Of a stretch of 64,000 bases of DNA, positions 13,432 through 23,239 are shown piece by piece. The first letter of the stretch is position 1; every line of letters begins with the position of its first letter. The DNA lies in NCBI GenBank assembly GCA_013368315.1, contig JAACJM010000163.1, positions 62,001 to 126,000 of the forward strand, read 5' to 3'. The notes under the pieces are model-generated. The model was not told the DNA's origin and did no database searches. It saw nothing but the letters and a program-made list of their open reading frames with translations. The stretch comes from Tetrapyrgos nigripes. Lineage: Eukaryota; Basidiomycota; Agaricomycetes; Agaricales; Campanellaceae. Both the position numbers and the translations under genes were made by a program.

Positions 13432-13920
13432 CAGTGGCCAAAAAAATTGTCCACATGTTTGGCACTTTTGGAAAGATTGCTGATTTAAGAGCTATTGAGC
13501 AGAAATCTCAAAACATGGCTGGTGATAGCAAGAAAGCCTTTGATTAGAGCTACAATGATCTGTCTGTTTTGTCTTATGTGGCCAAATATCTGTGGAGTTA
13601 TGATTGATTTAAAACTGTATGTCATTTGGACAATTTTTTGAGTTGCCACTTCAAAATCATTATTGCAATAACCTGATGTGTTATACATGATGTCATGGGT
13701 GGAGCTGTACAGTAATGTAATGTATACACTACAATGATGTCATAGCTGCCAGCTGGAGCATACATAGCAACATACAGATGCTCTACAGCCTCTATGAAAA
13801 TCATGGGGTCCCTCATATCAGCCCAGAAAGACAATCTCTACTCTCTCCTCTTAACTGCCTCTCCATCTGCAAAATTTGCAGCTCAGACTGGAGTATGGAA
13901 GCCAAGAGTTGCTTTTGTGG
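13432..13920 (+). repeat. Left terminal inverted repeat of the MITE
   Basis: Matches 14580-15068 in reverse complement. Both arms contain the same 67-codon open stretch read inward to outward (NNDFEVATQKIVQMTY..., RQNRQIIVALIKGFLA...), with only a few differences, such as QIFGHIRQ against QICGQIRQ. Similarity becomes weak inside about 13870. Confidence 0.85.
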
Positions 13921-14579
13921 CTTAAAAGACAAATACAGACAATGAGAACAATACAGCAGGGTGTCCTAAGAGGCTCTCTACTACTTGTGAAGAGGTTAGA
14001 TTGGAAAAAAATCCATTCTGGTAAAGCCAGATTGCTACACAAGTGGCCTGAAACATCAAGGCTCTTCTTGGACAACCTGTCCCAACCTATAACAGCCAAA
14101 ACATTCCTGAAAATGTCTTGTGGCGATCTCCAAAACACAGAACAAGTGCAAACTTACAGTGACTTGCAGCAAGGCTCACTTGAAGTTTGCACAGATGTAA
14201 AAAGGCTGGGCTGTAGAAGGCTAGAAGTGGGTTATTTTCTCAGATAAGACCAAAACCAATTATTTTGGGGCAAATATGCCCCAGCATGTGTGAGAAAAGA
14301 GAGATAAATTCATGGTACAGCAAGATGTGACAGAAATGATGACATTTGAGAGAGAAAATGACATGATGGGGTAGGGTATGGGGCAACAGTAAGCAGTAAA
14401 AATGGTCCAGATGAAGGGGAAGATAGATTGCAAACACTATATGACCATCTTAAGTAACAAAATCCTGGAAAGCATTAATAATATGGGAGTTGATCCAGAG
14501 GTGGCCATTTTTCAGCTGGGTATTAACTTTCTAAAGTGCTATATCCAATGGTTTCCTTTATCAGAACATGTCTCTCTAC

Positions 14580-15068
14580 CTATAAAAGCAACACTCTGCT
14601 TTCATACTTCAGTCTGAGCTGAAATTTTGATAGAGGGAGGGGCAGTTTGGAGGAGAGAGTAGAGATTGTCTTTCTGGGCTGATATGAGGGACCCCATGAT
14701 TTTCATAGAAGCTGTAGAGCATCTGTATGTTGCTATGTATGCTCCAGCTGGCAGCTATGACATCATTGTGGTGTATACATCACATTACTGTACAGCTCCA
14801 CCAATGACATCATGTATAACACATCAGGTTATTGCAATAATGATTTTGAAGTGGCAACTCAAAAAATTGTCCAAATGACATACAATTGTAAATCAATCAT
14901 AACTCCACAGATATGTGGCCAAATAAGACAAAACAGACAGATTATTGTAGCTCTAATCAAAGGCTTTCTTGCTACCACCAGCCATGTTTTGAGATTTCTG
15001 CTCAATAGCTCTTAAATCAGCAATCTTTCCAAAAGTGCCAAACATGTGGACAATTTTTTTGGCCACTG
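14580..15068 (-). repeat. Right terminal inverted repeat of the MITE
   Basis: Reverse-complement partner of 13432-13920. The outermost bases GGCCACTG mirror CAGTGGCC on the left. The low divergence between arms suggests a recent insertion or gene conversion between the arms. Confidence 0.85.
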
Positions 15069-16219
15069 TACATACTTGTCAAACTGTGTAAGATTTTCCG
15101 CTGTTGCAATGGCAATCACAGACTGAGTGACACAAAGAGTAATTGTCACTTCTAATCCTGAGTCTTGAAGTGTGCCCACCAGTATCCCAAGGTTATTGAT
15201 GAATAATGAAACAGACAATTTGATTTGCAGTTGGCCTGTTTCAGTGGTTGGACCATGGGCCTTCAACAATGACAGCTGGAGTATGATAGCATTGACCAAA
15301 GGTGTCGCTAGCTTTTGTTGGACTTTATCGTATACCAAGTACTTCTGCAACTAGTATCAGTCACTGTCAAAGGAAGGCTTCAAATATTGCACACTAGCTG
15401 AATACAACAGTTGAGGAGTAACTCCATACCAAAGCTCTTTTTGGAAACACTCAAGAATATACTCTGGAGTCCAGCCAAGATCTGACGAGCCTGGTTAGGT
15501 TCAGCTGGGAGCCATGCTACTTGAAAGTTGGTTGGAGGATGGAGCATAGAACTATTGGTTGGAGGGTTGAGATAGTACTCAAGAACCTCCATTGAAGGGA
15601 ATGTTGGGTCTGCTTAAATATGTAAAGCAAGCTTTGGGTTAAGTTTCTTCAAGTTGCCAGAGGTGTTGTTGCATAGTTCATCCATGACATAGATCTTCCA
15701 TCCTTGCAGAAATGTGACTCAGTCATTCTTGTTTTCTGTAGCTGCAAGTCTGGAGACCAACTCATCTCCTAGTCCACACTGAGCAAGGCTAAGAGCATAG
15801 GTAGGGCCACATCCATGCACACCCTCATGGCAGTCACTGCCAATCAACAAGGCAGCGAGAACAAGTCCATTTTGAGTGATTTGTTGGTCTTCAAGAAGGC
15901 TGGCAGTGTATACATCGACAATGATTTTACTCTTGGTTGATAAATCCCTATGAAACTAGTCAGCTGTTTGTTAAATCACATAGAAATCAAGCAGCCTTAC
16001 TTGTTGCAACGAAAAACCTTGGAAGCTCCATAGGGCAGGACACAAGGGGGGTGCATGTGATAGCATTTCCATATATGGGTGGTTAGTTAGTTCTGAGCTG
16101 ACTGCCACTAAAAACTTTTTGGAGGGTACCCTTCCAGTGCCTCAAATCTCAACCCCAGCAAGCTCTGACACACTTGACGGGACACAAGGTGCTCTCAAAG
16201 ACTATCCAAACTTACCAGA

Positions 16220-16443
16220 ATGTCAATTGTAAGCATTTCTGCTCTCACTGGAAAATTAAGGTTCGTCATTTTGCAACAGGATGATGATGAGAACCTGGAT
16301 ATTGATAACCTTACTATTCAAAATGACTCCATGCACAAGACATTTCAGCTTTATCCTACTGCTATTGGGATCATCACATTGAACAGGATGAGATTGACAC
16401 CAGTAGAGATGTTATTTGTTGTAAAAAAAAGGGGTGTAGTATG
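16220..16443 (+). other. Plus-strand open fragment, possible second XPG-like piece
   Basis: Open plus-strand stretch reading LQQDDDENLDIDNLTIQND and then MHKTFQLYPTA. It faintly resembles the region before the XPG hairpin motif, but lies on the strand opposite to the XPG relic and is not followed by the GGDY-type motif. It may be an inverted fragment or a coincidence. I do not recognise it with confidence. Confidence 0.2.
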
Positions 16444-17249
16444 AAATATGTGAGTACTCCTTGTTCTTACAAGCTATTATTCATTGACATGCAGTTAGTA
16501 CCATCTCAGCTGTGTGGGACTCAAAGAGAAAATTGGAAATTAGGTATGTGAAGCTTGTGGAGGTGACTGTCAGGATGGCTGATGGAGAAAAAAAGCACAG
16601 AGAAATTAATGTTTTAGTGTAGAGACCAAGGCTAAATACACAATCACTAGAACTGATCATATCAGGTCTACATGGTCATTCAAACCAATAGTGATGCTCA
16701 TGAAACGCAACAGAATTGACATGGCAAGGCATCAAAACGGATGGCTGTGCCTTCCATGTGGGGTATAATTATATTATATAGTCAATGATGTGGTTAGTTA
16801 GTCCAGTCATTGAGCTCTTAAAAGTTTTTTGACCCTATATTTCTCTACAAAATTCTGCACCCCCCTTGGCAGGACATCACTGTCCTCAGTCATAACCACA
16901 TTGAGGATGCTGTGTCTTTCTAAATCAGCAAGCTCAGCCTTGGTGTCAGCATACTATTAGGATTAGCTTTAGGCTGTGATCAAAAAGAGATTGTATAAAC
17001 ACTCACTGCATCATAAACATGGAACCCAAATGCACATTGGAGTAGGGGTTTCAGGGAGGTCTAGGCCCTTTGGAGTCATGTGAGTGTGTAGTCTACAGCC
17101 TGCATGTATGCATAGCTAGGACTTAACCACAATCCACTGCGTGTGGCTCTGGCCCAGCGATAGCCAGCCCTCAGCCTACTCCATTCTGGTGACGAGAGTG
17201 TGCTTCGACCCACTCATCTTTCAGACTCAGCATCTCTGGCTTTTGTGCA

Positions 17250-17747
17250 GTGACTTACAGCATTTTTCGGGCACCTCTGCTATTTTCCTTTGACATGTAT
17301 ATGGACCCCCAACCTTTTGACAGTTCTGGTGACACGTCTGCCTGGCTCAAAACTTTTGATGAGTGCTCCAAGAAGAAATCCCCATTGTGGAAGGTGAAAA
17401 GGTTTGAGAAACTGGTTACTGGGGACACTAAGAATTGGTGGTATGGAGTTCAGATGGACCACTGGGACAAACTCTGGGAGAAGTCTGTGGTTTACTGGGT
17501 GGATGGATTACAAGGGGAAGGATATCAGGTGAAATGCAAGGCTATTGACTCAGAGGCACTGAAGACACCAGTCCAACCTGTTACAGTCAACTGGGTCACT
17601 GTGGACCCTCTTCCCCCACTGAAACCAGAACCATCTTCCTCTCATCTCATCTTTTCAATCCTGGTTAACAGTCACTGGAAGCAAATCCCTGTAAATACGC
17701 CACCATACAGGGGTATTACAGCAGCCTTACTACAAGTCATTCAATAA
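17250..17747 (+). pseudogene. Possible retrotransposon gag-like fragment
   Basis: The likely start is ATG at 17295 or 17301. The product opens MDPQPFDSSGDTSAWLKTF, then has KNWWYGVQMDHWDKLWE. The pattern (F..SGD...WL..F.......W.....KRFEKLVTGDTKNWW......WD.L) resembles the N-terminal part of fungal Ty3/gypsy gag-like proteins, where a short helical domain precedes a zinc knuckle. No CCHC knuckle, protease or reverse transcriptase follows. The frame instead runs into a tandem repeat at about 17670. The call is tentative; it could be an unrelated protein fragment. Confidence 0.33.
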
Positions 17748-18165
17748 GTAATACACCTTACATTACAGGAGTATTACAAACACATATTTTCCAGAACAAT
17801 CCTGTAAGACTGCTGTAAAGCAGGGGGGATTACAGGAACATTTCAGTGTGAGATAGTGTCACAGTAATACATTCTGTAATACTGCCAAGAAATACAGAGG
17901 TATTTCAGAGTGACACTGGAAGAAATTCCTGTAATTACCGTGCTATACAGGGGTATTACAGTGTCATTACAAAAATTAATTCAATAAGTAATACACCTTA
18001 CATTACAGGAGTATTACAAACACATATATCTTTCAGAACAATCCTGTAAGACTGCTGTAAGGCAGGGTGGATTACAGGAACATTTCAGTGTGACATGCTG
18101 TCACAGTTATACATTCTGTAATACTGCTGAGAAATACAGAAGTATTTCAGAGTGACACACAGTCA
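17670..18165. repeat. Tandem duplication of a 240-bp unit, with a degenerate third part
   Basis: Two adjacent copies, about 17673-17913 and 17914-18165. The shared segment TCAATAAGTAATACACCTTA recurs at 17741 and 17981. Both copies are full of TGTAATAC, TATTACAG and TTTCAGAGTGACAC words, which also continue in looser form to about 18410. Copies start with CACTGGAAG and contain CATTTCAGTGTGA, so each unit has weak inverted ends. No coding potential is evident. Confidence 0.82.
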
Positions 18166-18535
18166 CAGTAAATCTCTCAGTAAGTCAAGACAGTATTACG
18201 GGGGATTTACAACATTGAGGTATTTACAAGAGACTTACTGTGACATTTGAGTCACAGTAATACATTGGTAAGACAGTGCGGATTACAGAGACAATACAAG
18301 AATCAGAAAGGAAAAATTGAAATTCCAGTGCCATACAGAGGATAAACAATGTAACAGTTAAGTCACAGTAATACTGCAGTAAGAAAGAAAGTATTACAGA
18401 GGTTTTACATGGATGCTGACATTTTGGAATGTCTGTTGTAAGGCATCAGGACTTACAGGAAACTTATCACAAGCAAAGATAGGTAAAAAAGGAACAATTG
18501 GGGACAAATCATATGAAAGGCAAGAAATGGACAAA

Positions 18536-19040
18536 ATGTATTCAGGGCATATTCAGGGCATATTCAAAGCATATTCAGGGAGAATACAGGATGTATTCAG
18601 GGCATATCCATGGCATATTCAAGGCATATTCATGGAGAATACAGCATGTATTCATGTATTCAAGCTGTATTCAGGGTGTATTCAAGCTGTATTCATGGAG
18701 AATACAGGACGTATTCAGGGCACATTCATGGGGAATTCAGGATGTATTCAGGGCATATTCAAGGTGGATTCAGGGCATATTCAGGGCATATTCATGGAGA
18801 ATACAGGACATATTCAAGGCATATTCAAGGCATATTCAGGGCATATTCAGGGTGTATTCAGGGCATATTCATGGAGAATATAGGATGGATTCAGGGCATA
18901 ATCAGGGCATATTCAGGGCATATTCAAGGTGTATTCAGGGTATATTCAAGCCCTATTCATGGAGAATACAGGACAGATTCAGGGCATAATCAGGGCATAT
19001 TCACGTAGAATTCCAGGCGTATTCATTTAGAAGTCCAGAC
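18536..19040 (+). repeat. 11-bp minisatellite, plus orientation
   Basis: Head-to-tail copies of an 11-bp unit, consensus ATTCAGGGCAT, with variants such as ATTCAAGGCAT, ATTCATGGAGA and ATACAGGATGT. A higher-order pattern is visible: groups end in an ATTCATGGAGA-ATACAGGA pair. The array is about 500 bp long. Three frames stay open because 11 is not a multiple of three and the unit has no stop on this strand, so the open frames are not evidence of a gene. Confidence 0.95.
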
Positions 19041-19044
19041 ATAT

Positions 19045-20556
19045 TCAATTCTACATGAATATGTCCTGAATACACTCTGAATATGCCCTGAATATGCCCT
19101 GAATACACTTTGAATATGCCTGGAATACACCTTGAATATGTGCTGAATTCTATATGAATACACTATGAATATGCCTTGCATATGTCCTGAATATGCCCTG
19201 AATACTCCCTGAATACACCTTGAATATCCCTTGAATATGTTGCCTTGAATATCCCTTGAATACACCTTGAATATGTGCTGTATTCTCCAGCAATGCACTC
19301 AGAATAAACTTTGAATACTCCCTGAATATGCCCTGAATACATCCTGAATATGCTTTGAATACCCCCTGAATACGTCCTGAATATGTTCTGAACACGCCTT
19401 CAATGCACCCTGAATATGCCTTGAATATGCCTTGAATATCTCTCGAATACATCGTGAATTCTACGTGAATACACCCTGAATATGCCCTGAATATGTCCTG
19501 AATACGCCCTGAATATGCCCTGAACACACCTGATTATGCCCTGAATCTGTCCTGTATTCTCAATGAATACAGCTTGAATATGCCCTGAATATGCCCTGAA
19601 TACACCTTGAATACAGCTTGAATATGCCCTGAATACGCCCTGAATACAGCTTGAATATGCCCTGAATACACCTTGAATATGCCCTGAATATGCCCTGAAT
19701 ACAGCTTGAATATGCCCTGAATACGCCCTGAATACGCCTTGAATATGCCCTGAATACGCCTTGAATATGCCCTGAATATGCCCTGAATACGCCTTGAATA
19801 TGCCCTGAATATGCCCTGAATACGCCCTGAATACGCCCTGAATACGCCCTGAATACGCCCTGAATACGCCCTGAATACGCCCTGACCTGAATCTGTCCTG
19901 TATTCTCAATGAATACAGCTTGAATATGCCCTGAATATGCCCTGAATACACCTTGAATACAGCTTGAATATGCCCTGAATACGCCTTGAATACAGCTTGA
20001 ATATGCCCTGAATATGCCCTGAATATGCCCTGAATACAGCTTGAATATGCCCTGAATACGCCCTGAATACGCCTTGAATATGCCCTGAATATGCCTTGAA
20101 TATGCCCTGAATACGCCTTGAATATGCCCTGAATATGCCCTGAATACAGCTTGAATATGCCCTGAATACGCCCTGAATACGCCTTGAATATGCCCTGAAT
20201 ACGCCTTGAATATGCCCTGAATACAGCTTGAATATGCCCTGAATATGCCCTGAATACACCCTGAATACACCCTGAATACACCCTGAATACACCCTGAATA
20301 CACCCTGAATACACCCTGAATACACCCTGAATACACCCTGAATACACCCTGAATACACCCTGAATACACCCTGAATACACCCTGAATACACCCTGAATAC
20401 ACCCTGAATATGCCCTGAATACGCCCTGAATATGCCCTGAATATGCCCTGAATACGCCCTGAATATGCCCTGAATACACCCTGAATATGCCCTGAATATG
20501 CCCTGAATATGCCCTGAATACGCCCTGAATATGCCCTGAATACACCCTGAATATGC
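19045..20556 (-). repeat. 11-bp minisatellite, inverted orientation
   Basis: The same 11-bp unit in reverse complement (TGAATATGCCC, TGAATACGCCC, TGAATACACCC, TGAATACAGCT) runs for about 1.5 kb. The switch from plus orientation lies near 19035-19060. Blocks of several hundred bases recur (for example near 19560-19740 and 19915-20100, both starting CTCAATGAATACAGCTTGAA). From about 20250 to 20404 about 14 units TGAATACACCC are identical. The array ends at about 20556. Confidence 0.95.
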
Positions 20557-20980
20557 CTGCTCTCACAGTAGATCTAGAAGAAGCAAAGAAGTATAATCAA
20601 AGTCAAGATGAGATGGAGTAGTACTTCGACTGGGCGGAGACTAGTTTGGATGGGGGATAAAGGGTAAAAGAATGTAAAAAGTAGGTGACAGAGAGGATCG
20701 GGATGTGGTAGAGGATGGGTAGAAGGGTTGTAGACGATGGAGAAAGGATATGTGGGTGCCCTGTGGTGATATGCCAACAAATACACAAAACGAAACTAGG
20801 GATTGCCTAGCTCTTCAGGCAGCATGTCAGAGCATGGTGATGACATCTTCTCTACAGAAAACTAGGTTTCTATATCAGTACAACTTCGAGCAAGAACTTG
20901 TGTTATATATATATGTATGTCTAATTCTAAACACGACGTCTACTAGCAAACAAATCAGCTTTTAACTTTTCACGAAATTC

Positions 20981-23224
20981 TCATGCGGCAGCAAGGCAAG
21001 GGTTGACCCTACCATTAGCTTGGGGTCTAGGAGCTGTGAAGGTGCCAGTTACCACCTCCTCAACATCCGACTCATCAGAATGACCTTCTGCCAGAAAAGG
21101 ATCTCTCTCAAAGAAATCATAACCTCCTTCCTTGTCCTTCTCTTTAACTTTGCTCTGCATAGCATGGGAATGAATACCTATGCAAGCTGCAATCCAGAAT
21201 GTAGAAATGCAGTGTGCTTGTGCACTATCAATACATACCTGGAGGTTCTTGAGTGATGGGAAGCAGCCCTTGAGAAGTGCAATTGTATGCTCAGACATGA
21301 TGCGAAGTCATGATACTGCTTTGTTAAACTCTTCATTTTCTGGTTCATAACAGTCAGGTTTCTTGTAAGGAGCGACAACCCAAGTCTGAATCTGAAATAG
21401 ACAGTAAGACTTTGGATGGGGATTGACAGAATCACAGCACGCACTGGATAGGCCGAGTCTGCCCAAATCCACTCATCTTGCAGCAAAGACTCATGCTCTT
21501 TGAAAAGCCTGGTCTCTTCCCATGCTGTTGCGTCGTGTGTACTGCCAACATGCCCATAAGAAAAGTCAATGATGCACCAGTTGGGTAACAAAACAATCTG
21601 TAGATGATGTGCCATGTCAGACGAGTGAAAAACAACTTTAGTAGAATGACACGCACCTGCACGTTGAGGGAATAGCAAGATTTACGGTCAAAATAACTCT
21701 CACCATACCAATATGGTTGGTATGCCAGCGGAATGAACGTTCCATCAACAAAACACCATCCATTCCTCCATGCTCTGCACGAATGTTCCCTCACCCACAT
21801 CTTAGCTTCCTCCTTCTCCTCATCAGTTGGGAGACGCACAGCTGCCGACATAAAGTCAGGTCATAGTACAGCTGTCATTACTCGTCGAGTATACAAATGT
21901 ACTGTGCCCTTTTCAACTCCAGCCCAATTTGCTGTACTCTGCAAACCAGAGGCATTGTCATGAATCCCTTCATGCCTTCGCTTCTAGACCCTGTTCTTTG
22001 TTCTCCTTTCATCATTCTTCTCCCTTCCATCATTCTTCGCTTCTTTGGTTCTAGATCATGTTCCTTGTACCTATGGCTTCCATCTTCTTTGATGCATCAT
22101 TTCTCTGATTGACAGATCATATCTGTACCTGTTACACATATTGACATCACTTAGATACCTGATTATCATTCCTTGATTGTTTCCATCAGTACCTGCTGAT
22201 CTAATCTTGTTCTCCTTCGCACTTTTGTATATATACTCCAGGGCTTTGTAGATAGTTCCTCAGTCTGTCCACTTCTGTCCCTCTGATCCATACTGCTCAG
22301 CATTGTCCTCAGTACTATGTAGACTCTGGCCCAGTACTGGCTTACTCATCTATACCATCTATTTGCCTTATTGCTTCGTCTTTGGTTCCTGTGTGGTGGC
22401 CTGAGAGGCATCCAGTCCCTATCTGAACCTGTTCTTGACAGGCATTTCCGTCGTGTCCGAACTGATAGAGAGCCACAGCTAGCTGTTCTTCAACTGGGGC
22501 TTGCTGCCATGTTTCAGAGCGAGTGGTAAAAACTTCATTGTCCTCAATTGCGTTGATGAGGCTGTCAAAGGTTTGAGGTGTGACATGCAGATCATGTCGA
22601 AAAAGATCCTCTCGACCACGCTTGAGATGGACAAGTAGATGGTGTAGGAAAGATTCTGCTGGTCATTCTATACATTCTCGCCCTGCCTCATATCTTCAAC
22701 ATGTGAGCTAGACTGATTAAGAGAGCACAAAACACACACCTATTCTCATACATCTGCCTTATTTCTGTCATTACTGCATCTCTCAAGGCATTCCCCAGGT
22801 CTAAGCTGGGATCCTCTTCTTCACTTTCCATCCCATCCATCTCAGATCCAAAGCCTTCAGAGTCGTCGTCATCCGTGTCTGGTGAGTATCCCAAGAGTGA
22901 GCTGAAGCTAGACAGAGACTGTAGATCCCAGTCCTGTGATGCCAAACTTGAGGATTCTTCATCTGACCCAGGGTCCAGACTGCCTTCGTTGAATGAGAAA
23001 GAGAGAGACAGGGAAGATAGTGATGATAAGACATCTCGTTTCTGAGAGCTGTGTGCGCAATAGAGTTGCTTCCTGCAAATCACACGCTTTCTCGCGCGCT
23101 CTCGCCGGTTCTTGATGTATTTTGAATAGGTTTTGAGGAGCTTTTTGGCGTGCTGTGGGCGGCTCTCTGCACAGGGCATCGCGGTGGAGGCGCAGCACGA
23201 CCAGCCGTGCATGATCCTCATCAC
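20981..23224 (-). pseudogene. PIF/Harbinger DDE transposase gene, broken
   Basis: DDE_Tnp_4-type transposase, the catalytic protein of PIF/Harbinger elements. The acidic/Ser-rich N-terminus lies at about 23224-22740 (SDEESSSLASQ, DTDDDDSEGF). An N-terminal domain at 22690-22446 reads HHLLVHLKRGREDLFRHDL. After the LTR insertion, 21955-21850 reads GLQSTANWAGVEKGTVHLYTRRVM. The catalytic core reads WCFVDGTFIPLAYQPYWY (first Asp), GSTHDATAWEETRLF (second Asp), WIWADSAYP, and MSEHTIALLKGCFPSLKNLQ (Glu), so the DDE residues are present. A 59-nt intron (21598-21656) splits the core, and the last exon ends PCLAAA* at 20981. TGA stops lie at 21308, 21861 and 22663, all where Arg is expected. A solo LTR splits the gene. 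No terminal inverted repeats or 3-bp target duplication were found. Confidence 0.85.
21956..22440 (+). mobile_element. Solo LTR inside the Harbinger gene
   Basis: A 485-bp insertion starts TGTCATGAA and ends TTCTTGACA (8 of 9 bases inverted match, TG...CA ends). It is flanked by the 5-bp duplication GGCAT (21951-21955 and 22441-22445). Inside is TGTATATATACTCC (about 22225), a TATA-like promoter. It encodes no gag or pol, so it is one LTR left after recombination between two. Removing it restores the transposase reading (..GHDGNA|SGLQS..). Superfamily (Gypsy or Copia) cannot be told. Confidence 0.85.
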
Positions 23225-23239
23225 TCTGTACGAATTTCA

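Larger units (their letters stand above)
13432..15068. mobile_element. Non-autonomous DNA transposon (large MITE) with long TIRs and TA target duplication
   Basis: A 1,637-bp element begins CAGTGGCCAAAAAAATTGTC and ends with its reverse complement. It is flanked on both sides by TA (13430-13431 and 15069-15070). TA duplication and CAGTGGCC ends are those of Tc1/mariner/pogo-type elements. The inverted repeats are about 490 bp long; the outer 435 bp are nearly identical and the inner part is more diverged. The 660-bp centre has no recognisable transposase. It could fold into a very long hairpin. Removing it rebuilds a normal 56-nt intron in the host gene, which confirms both borders. Confidence 0.88.
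13212..16990 (-). pseudogene. XPG/Rad2-family (FEN/GEN-like) nuclease relic
   Basis: Fragments on the minus strand follow the order of basidiomycete XPG-like structure-specific nucleases. At about 16960-16860 is KAELADLERHSILNVVMTEDSDVL, the XPG-I acidic motif (usually EAELA..n..G.IDAV.T.DsD), broken here only by my naming of it in halves: KAELADLERHS then VVMTEDSDVL. At about 15930-15780 is VDVYTASLLEDQQITQNG then ALLIGSDCHEGVHGCG and LAQCGLGDELVSRL, the helix-hairpin-helix part (usual GGDY..GV.GCG). LNPPTN segments follow (15590-15530), and the last exon (13376-13212) is acidic and ends in IDSD*. The frame is interrupted by stops near 16165 and 15700. The MITE at 13432-15068 lies in the last intron. 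The first domain (XPG_N) is not seen. DNA-repair-like role is known for the family only; this copy looks dead. Confidence 0.66.

Noticed and set aside
18536..20556. CRISPR-like repeat array
   Set aside because: Units are 11 bp and contiguous, with no unique spacers, and the host is eukaryotic.
19400..20566. Long minus-strand open frames (up to 388 codons) with repeated YSGHIQGVFRA-like peptide
   Set aside because: They are a by-product of an 11-bp satellite that has no stop codon on that strand; all frames are open, and there is no start context or domain.
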